In this document: positions 28,492 to 32,759 of the stretch, in pieces
Position numbering within the stretch: position 1 is the stretch's first letter
Layout of the letters: each line of letters starts with the position of its first letter
Assembly (NCBI GenBank): GCA_003427395.1
Contig: BFEA01000134.1
Span: 828,011 to 860,769 of the forward strand
Direction: 5' to 3'
Origin: Chara braunii
Lineage: Eukaryota; Streptophyta; Charophyceae; Charales; Characeae
Length of the DNA: 32,759 nt
Translations under genes and position numbers: made by a program
The notes under the pieces: model-generated
Told to the model about the DNA's origin: nothing
Databases searched by the model: none
The model's input: only the letters and a program-made list of their open reading frames with translations

Positions 28492-28962
28492 GTGATCTGG
28501 GCGCGTGATGTCATCTGCCCGCGCGGACCCTCACCATTCGAATTCAAATTCCGCGCCACCAGTTTGCTTCACACACATTGCATTATAGAGTCCTTGCGTG
28601 CGTGTTTTCGACGTTGCATGCGCCAATACTCTACTGTCGCGGCACCACACATGGCTTCGCGGGGCTGCCTTGTGGCGTGTTTTCGCAAGGGAGTTCAGGT
28701 ATGGATGGCGGCGATGAGGAGACTGTCAACCCGTGAGAAGACCATGGTCGCCAGTGCCATCCTCGCGGTCTGTCGGCACATGGAGACGGTGAACGGACTA
28801 CGGCTGGCGGCTGGGAGGGCTAAGGGGAGGAGGGAGGAGGGACTGCGGGGACACACGTGGGGCACGGCACGACCGTTGGAGGTTGTAGCGGGACCGCTGT
28901 CCCGCGGTCTACCAGACAACTCCGCCGTTAAACAAGGAATGCCCAAGACACACCTGACGTAA
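28492..28962 (+). pseudogene. Unidentified frame inside the TIR element
   Basis: A 156-codon frame, GC-rich from about 28610, within the second half of the 27.4-29.2 kb element. Its middle reads RRLSTREKTMVASAILAVC, helix-like and not low complexity. The rest is Arg/Gly-rich. It may be the N-terminal remnant of the transposase of the parent element; a loosely similar helix (ASERAAVAAAVSTVILRC) lies near 32350-32400, next to a related TIR end. No DDE motif is visible, so the function is not assigned. Confidence 0.25.
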
Positions 28963-29263
28963 AAACAAAAAAAAAAACAAGAAAAAAGTTTTTTCGCGGA
29001 TGTACGGGTGCCAACCCCTATTTTCAAGTCACCTCCACGGCCGTCCTTACGTTAACTTAAAGGTCCATTTTGGCTGGGGAGTCCTTATTTTTGTAGGGCC
29101 CGCCCTTACGGCCGCGAATGCGAAAACAAGTTCGACTTCTTTTTCTTCGTGCTCACTGCTTAGGGAGGCCTGGGGTGGAACGATGAAAACCTTACATGCA
29201 AGGGCTTTGTAGTGGTGTCGAACAAGGCCTTTTCTCATTTATCTCATCCTCTCCATAGTCTAT

Positions 29264-29701
29264 GGGGCTCGTTCGACACTCCTCGGGTGCCTAAAGTCCC
29301 CGAGGAATTGTTCGTTCCACTTATCCTCGGGGTTGCAGTCGGAAAAGAAAAAGTGAAAACACTCCGAAGGAAATTCCTCGGGCTCCGAGGATTCCCCAGC
29401 CATTTCTCCCGAGGTCCCTTGGGCAAAAGGAATCCACGTTTCATGGAGAGGAGCGGGCACACGAGTAGATAGACGTTACAACTGAGAACCTGGATCGTGG
29501 CAGCACCCTATTGGCTGAAGGCCTTAAGCACATTTGTTTTGTATTTTTTTTTCCTGTTTTCTTTTCTGACATCGCTCCAAGGAAACGTCCTCGGGCGACG
29601 TCCCCGAGGACAGGTGGAACGAAGGGCCCAAGTTTTCTTTTGACTAAAAAGAATTTTTCCTCGGGCTCCGAGGACGCCCCAAGGAGTGTCGAACGAGCCC
29701 C
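29264..29701. mobile_element. TIR DNA transposon, non-autonomous, 438 bp
   Basis: Both ends begin GGGGCTCGTTCGACACTCC (exact for 19 bp), with TAT on each side. The subterminal halves remain inverted-similar for over 100 bp, with CCTCGG/CCGAGG palindromes and CGTTCCAC. No transposase. It lies 33 bp from the right end of the previous element and shares its GTTCGACAC terminal word, so both belong to one TIR group. Confidence 0.85.
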
Positions 29702-29761
29702 TATGTATGTGTAGTACGAGGAACACCAACCAACCCGGATCTCTCCCCCGCCCACCACTTC

Positions 29762-30025
29762 TGTGGAGCGGGGCCTAATGTCATGATTATGGCCACTATG
29801 CCGTATACTTGGGGGGTTGTATGGTCCCAGAAACCAAACCAGCTGCTCAGGGGCCAATTCCCACTGGCAGCGTTGGATGTCCTCAATGCCCGAATCTGGA
29901 CATGTTCGTGGAGATGTGCAGAAAATTGCGTTGAGTTTCCTTTCCTGAACTGCACCTCTCCACAAACACATCCAGATTTGGGCATTAAGGAAACTCCACG
30001 CTGCTAGTGGGACTTGGGCCCAGGC
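29762..30025 (+). mobile_element. Family B foldback, copy 2
   Basis: Arms 29850-29925 and 29948-30022 are inverted repeats of about 74 bp (GCCAATTCCCACTGGCAGCG against CAAGTCCCACTAGCAGCG reversed), sharing GAATCTGGACATGTTCGTGG-type sequence with copy 1; GTGCAG/CTGCAC closes the loop. The left end has a B-box-like GGGGCCAATTCCC. The family C-like word GTGGAGCGGGGCCTAATG stands at 29763. The tail is only AAAAAAAC. Confidence 0.7.
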
Positions 30026-30530
30026 TGAAAAAAACATCCCCAAAGAACTATGGGAAGGTTTTTGGGACCTTCTAAAAGATAACTGTATGCACTTTTACAA
30101 AGCAGTGGGGAAGAGGAGAGTTGTACTGAAATATTGGGCCCAAGAAATTCCCATCATGATGATACAGTGCAAGGGGAAAAAAGAAAACAGGATACAGTAT
30201 AAAAAAGGAGATTCTGAAGAAAGACAGTAAACCACCAGTACCTTTCCCAGCTATCACGTCCAAGCCTCCTGCTACCAGTATGCCAAGCCTTGCCGGGGTT
30301 CCCATTACAGGTAGCGAGTTTCTCATCCTTAAAAAAAAAAACCTTATCCGCCCCAGTATGGGAAGGCCTCACCCTAGCGCTCCAGTCTGAGGACCGTGCT
30401 GACTGCCGCAAGGCAAAGAAGAGGATCAAAGACGAGTCGACCCTGCTAAGAAACGAGTTATCGCCATCAACACGCTCACAAACGAGGTGTTGGGGAGGGG
30501 AAAATTGGGAGTCATAGAAAGTGGCAATCC
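30026..30530. other. Nothing recognised
   Basis: Ordinary-composition sequence with one short A run at about 30331-30340. The 75-codon frame at 30290-30517 has no recognisable feature. Confidence 0.4.
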
Positions 30531-30537
30531 CAGGCTA

Positions 30538-30642
30538 CCTTCTTCTCCCGAATACAACATACGGTCATCATAGCTGTATTTGAGGCATCTTTCAGTCTAG
30601 ATACAACTATAATGACCGTACGTTGTATTCAAGGGAAGAAGG
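30538..30642. mobile_element. MITE, 105 bp, near-complete hairpin
   Basis: CCTTCTTCTCCCGAATACAA at the left matches the reversed right end CCTTCTTCCCTTGAATACAA, and pairing continues through CGGTCATYATAGYTGTAT for about 43 bp around a 20-nt loop. TA precedes the left end; the right has TC, so a TA duplication is only half supported. Confidence 0.8.
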
Positions 30643-30794
30643 TCGTCTGGAGAGTGCAGTGGGATCCCCAAGGAAATACTCAACGGACAGCAACTGCAGC
30701 ATTAGGAGCCCGCAGATCGGAGGACTCAGCCACAGGTTTGGCCATTGCCCAGACCTGAGTTAAACCCTGGCGGGCCCGGAAGAGACAAGATGAA
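30643..30794. other. Nothing recognised
   Basis: Unique-looking spacer between the MITE and the telomere-like motif. Confidence 0.4.
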
Positions 30795-30896
30795 TAGGGT
30801 TTAGGGTTTAGGGTTTAAGGCCCATGGGAGGTAGCACAATGGGGCCAAGGCCCATGGGAGGTAGCACAACGGGAGCCGGAGGGTTAGGGTTTAAGG
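30795..30896 (+). repeat. Interstitial plant-type telomere motif and 30-bp duplication
   Basis: 30795-30817 is TAGGG followed by two perfect TTTAGGG units and TTTA, the Arabidopsis-type telomere repeat. AAGGCCCATGGGAGGTAGCA follows twice with 30-bp spacing (30817 and 30847), and GGGTTAGGGTTTAAGGG (30881-30897) repeats the motif in degenerate form. It is too short for a chromosome end. It may be a repaired break, a telomere-derived insertion, or the telo-box of a nearby promoter. Confidence 0.7.
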
Positions 30897-31090
30897 GCAT
30901 GCCAGGACAGTAGGTCACAAGACGAGCAGAGGAGCCAGTCAGTGGTGCCCCTGGGCCAGATAAGGGACCGTTCCAGATCGGTGCCGTTAGGGCATGGATA
31001 GAGAACAGCGACCAACCCCCCGGGGTCAGGCTCTGACATAGCCAACAGGGGCCACGTACGGGCGGAAAGAACAGTTTGGAGACCTACAGA
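30897..31090. other. Nothing recognised
   Basis: Mixed sequence with no repeat partner or frame. Confidence 0.4.
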
Positions 31091-31096
31091 GTACTA

Positions 31097-31295
31097 CCTT
31101 CTTCCCCCAAACATAATGCATATGCATTGTATTCGAGTTTTCGAATTTGGAAAAAAATCGAATAGAACGCATACAAGTTGTATTCGGAATTTAGGGCCAT
31201 TCAAATAGAACGGATATGCTTTGTGTTCAAATAGAACGCACCTTATGCATTGTATTCGTTTACAACCCATATGCATTATGTTCGGGGGAAGAAGT
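31097..31295. mobile_element. MITE, 199 bp, related to the 30.5 kb MITE
   Basis: CCTTCTTCCCCCAAACATAA at the left and, reversed, ACTTCTTCCCCCGAACATAA at the right, both continuing TGCATATG; TA flanks both ends (31095-31096, 31296-31297). Inside are repeated CGAATAGAACGCA and TGCATTGTATTCG words in both orientations. Terminal CTTCTTCYCCCRAAYAYAA is shared with the 30538-30642 element. TA duplication suggests a Tc1/mariner (Stowaway-like) class; inferred. Confidence 0.8.
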
Positions 31296-31297
31296 TA

Positions 31298-31680
31298 GGC
31301 TAACTTAGGCAGGGGTGAGGGGGGGTATATCCTTCCCAAGGGAAGTAATTAATGCCGTCCACTCCAACCTCCCAGCCATAAAAATGGGGAGGAGCGTGCG
31401 TGAGTATCTGCCGTAACTTTTTCTGATTTGCCGGTGGAAAAGGAACTGGACTGCTGCTCTCCAGAACAGAAAAACAAAAACAAAAAAAGGATCTCAGACC
31501 AATGAGACCATTAGGTTACTTCCATCGACCTGTGTCCCTTTCTTTTTTTTGAACCGTACCGTCGATGTTCCCTCTACGCACTTTGTCACTCACTGCCTGT
31601 TCTCCCTGTGCCCCACCTCTTCCGTAATCTGATTCCCCCTATCATCCCTGTCCCTTCTCCATTGATCGGGGCAGATCTCT
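31298..31680. other. Nothing recognised
   Basis: Mixed sequence; no frame, repeat partner or RNA motif supported. Confidence 0.4.
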
Positions 31681-31810
31681 GGGCGTCGTTAGACACTTCT
31701 TACGCGTTCCTTGAGCCACAAGGAATTTTCCTTGTGGCTCGTAAGGGAATTTTGCGGCGTCGTTCCACACGTCCTTGGGAACGTCCCCCGCGGACGTTTC
31801 CTTGTGGCCT
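31681..31810 (+). mobile_element. One end of a third related TIR element
   Basis: Begins GGGCGTCGTTAGACACTTC, then a perfect 13-bp hairpin GAGCCACAAGGAA (31713-31725 with 31728-31740), CGTTCCACACGTCCTTGGG and GGACGTTTCCTTG. The latter half matches the right-end interior of the 29264-29701 element in the same order. No matching opposite terminus was found before the window ends, so the copy is truncated or extends past it. Confidence 0.6.
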
Positions 31811-32470
31811 GCCCGTGACCATTTTCATATGAAGATATGCGGCCGCGGGCGGGGTGTCCGTGGTCCAGCGTCCGGTGTCCGTGTGGAGACGGCATGGTCC
31901 AGCGACATCCGGCGAAAAAGGGCACGAGGCAGGCCACGAAAAATAAAATAAGAAAGGGGGACCTCTACGTTTGACATTCAAAATTTGAAGTACAGCTGTG
32001 GTGACGACAATGGCGTTTGGCTTGCAGCGCGCAAACGGTGCAGGGCTGAATCGACCTTAGCGGCGGCAGCGCTTCCGCCCACCTCCCGGTCAGTGTACGT
32101 GCGTGCACCGGGTTCGTCCATCACCGTCGAGCTTCTCCTCCACATCGTCTGCGCCGTCACATGCTGTTCTGCCAGGGGGACAACATCCACAGAAAGGCGG
32201 CAGCTTTTTGGACCTCTCCTCGGGGGGTGAACGGGTTACGTCTCTGGGGTGCGAGGATTCAGATGGCAGCGGAGAGACGTCATCCCTGTGGAGGTGGTGG
32301 CGATGGAGGGCTGCGGAGAGGGCGGACGTGCGCTGTTGACACCGCTTGCCAGTGAGAGGGCAGCCGTGGCAGCGGCCGTGTCAACCGTTATTCTTCGTTG
32401 TCAGCAGGACAGGGCGCTGGGACGAATGAAGGAGAAGTTGCGCGCGTGTAGAAGCTGTGAAACCGTATAA
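31811..32470. other. GC-rich, unassigned, possible element interior
   Basis: Overlapping short frames in three phases (31985-32230, 32103-32339, 32249-32470) show no consistent coding choice. The frame at 32249-32470 contains an Ala-rich helix-like stretch loosely like that at 28740-28830. If the 31681 element continues, this would be its interior. No function assigned. Confidence 0.3.
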
Positions 32471-32660
32471 GCGCGCTTAAGTGCGCACTTGGAGGCCCCT
32501 GCGCCGCGCTCAAAAGCGCTCAAAGCGCTTTAAGGCACGCGCGCGCGTAGAAAAATCAGCGCAGGGGCGCCACGGGGTTGCACGAGGGCAGGGGACGCAT
32601 TGGGGCCATTTCCGCGCGCGCAAAAAAAAAAGTTCAGCGGGTGTATTTTAGGGGGGTGGG
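32470..32660. repeat. GCGC palindrome cluster
   Basis: GCGCGCTTAAGTGCGC (about 32470-32485), AAAAGCGCTCAAAGCGCTTT and GGCACGCGCGCGCG form a run of short palindromes, followed by a GCGCGC patch and a 9-A run. No gene. Confidence 0.6.
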
Positions 32661-32680
32661 GACCGTGGGGTTGGGGGTGG

Positions 32681-32759
32681 GGTGGGGTTGGGGATGGGCC
32701 GCCTCATGGCGCTTCCCGAATCCCGAACCCTCCTCCCCAACTGGCCGCTATGCGGCCGC
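32681..32759 (+). repeat. Second copy of the 7.13-7.20 kb repeat, cut by window end
   Basis: GGGTGGGGTTGGGG is followed by CATGGCGCTTCCCGAATCCC (32705-32724), AACCCTCCTCCCCAAC and GGCCGC, the same order as at 7131-7203. Conservation of the CATGGCGCTTCCCGAATCCC word suggests a functional or recently copied end of some element. Confidence 0.75.

Larger units (their letters stand above)
27386..29230. mobile_element. TIR DNA transposon, non-autonomous, interrupted
   Basis: Left end GGGCCTGTTAGACACCACTACAAA and right end (minus strand) AGGCCTTGTTCGACACCACTACAAA are inverted repeats of about 24 bp, with TTT on both sides (27383-27385, 29231-29233). CGTTCCAC lies in both subterminal regions. A perfect palindrome GTAAGGGCGCCCTTAC sits at 27426-27441. 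GGSC-type termini and a 3-bp duplication suggest PIF/Harbinger, inferred only. About 740 bp in the middle is a later retroelement; without it the element is about 1.1 kb. Confidence 0.75.

Noticed and set aside
30795-30896. A true chromosome end
   Set aside because: Only about three telomere units, with ordinary transposon-rich sequence on both sides.

Overview
The window reads as transposon-dense, gene-poor nuclear DNA of a large eukaryotic genome assembled with gaps: there is one 128-base N run and two single Ns inside homopolymers. No intact host gene is visible. The only long protein-coding block is a decayed plant-type L1 LINE. A three-unit plant-type telomere motif (TTTAGGG), an L1 ORF1 with a GH-type zinc knuckle and an ORF2 of APE endonuclease, RT and a C-terminal CX2CX9HX4C finger point to a streptophyte. 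A charophyte alga such as Chara is my guess, and the sequence does not prove it.

Layout. 1-500: microsatellites. 497-2512: three tandem units of about 702 bp. 2580-2978: an orphan reading frame that may be a retroelement RT fragment. 3.4-4.6 kb: SINE-like copies and a TTTTG microsatellite. 4.8-6.4 kb: a perfect 19-bp hairpin, a low-complexity tract and, on the minus strand at 5653-5708, a textbook hammerhead ribozyme. 6.5-7.2 kb: GT/ATCA microsatellite units. 7.7-9.5 kb: tRNA-derived SINE heads. 9.65-10.23 kb: a MITE inserted into another MITE, each with its own 3-bp target duplication. 10.7-15.7 kb: SINE copies, degenerate repeats and the N gap. About 15.9-22.2 kb, minus strand: the L1 LINE, with tandem monomers upstream to about 22.9 kb. 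23.3-27.3 kb: SINEs and inverted pairs. 27.4-29.7 kb: two related TIR transposons, one split by a retroelement with a 17-bp target duplication. 30.5-31.3 kb: two related MITEs and an interstitial telomere motif. 31.7 kb to the end: one end of a third related TIR element, and a repeat also seen at 7.16 kb.

Recurrent families. Family A is a 53-nt core (starts GGGACGCTGG, ends GATGGAGC) present about 16 times on both strands; it carries a stem-loop with one paired substitution, and one copy is bracketed by an 8-bp duplication next to its poly(A) tail. Family B is a foldback SINE with a tRNA-like head (three copies). Family C is a 70-90 bp unit (three copies). A TIR family shares GTTNGACAC and CGTTCCAC motifs.

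The most interesting items are the hammerhead ribozyme, the structured family A core, the self-proving nested MITE, and the foldback SINE. All assignments come from reading the sequence; no database search or folding program was run.
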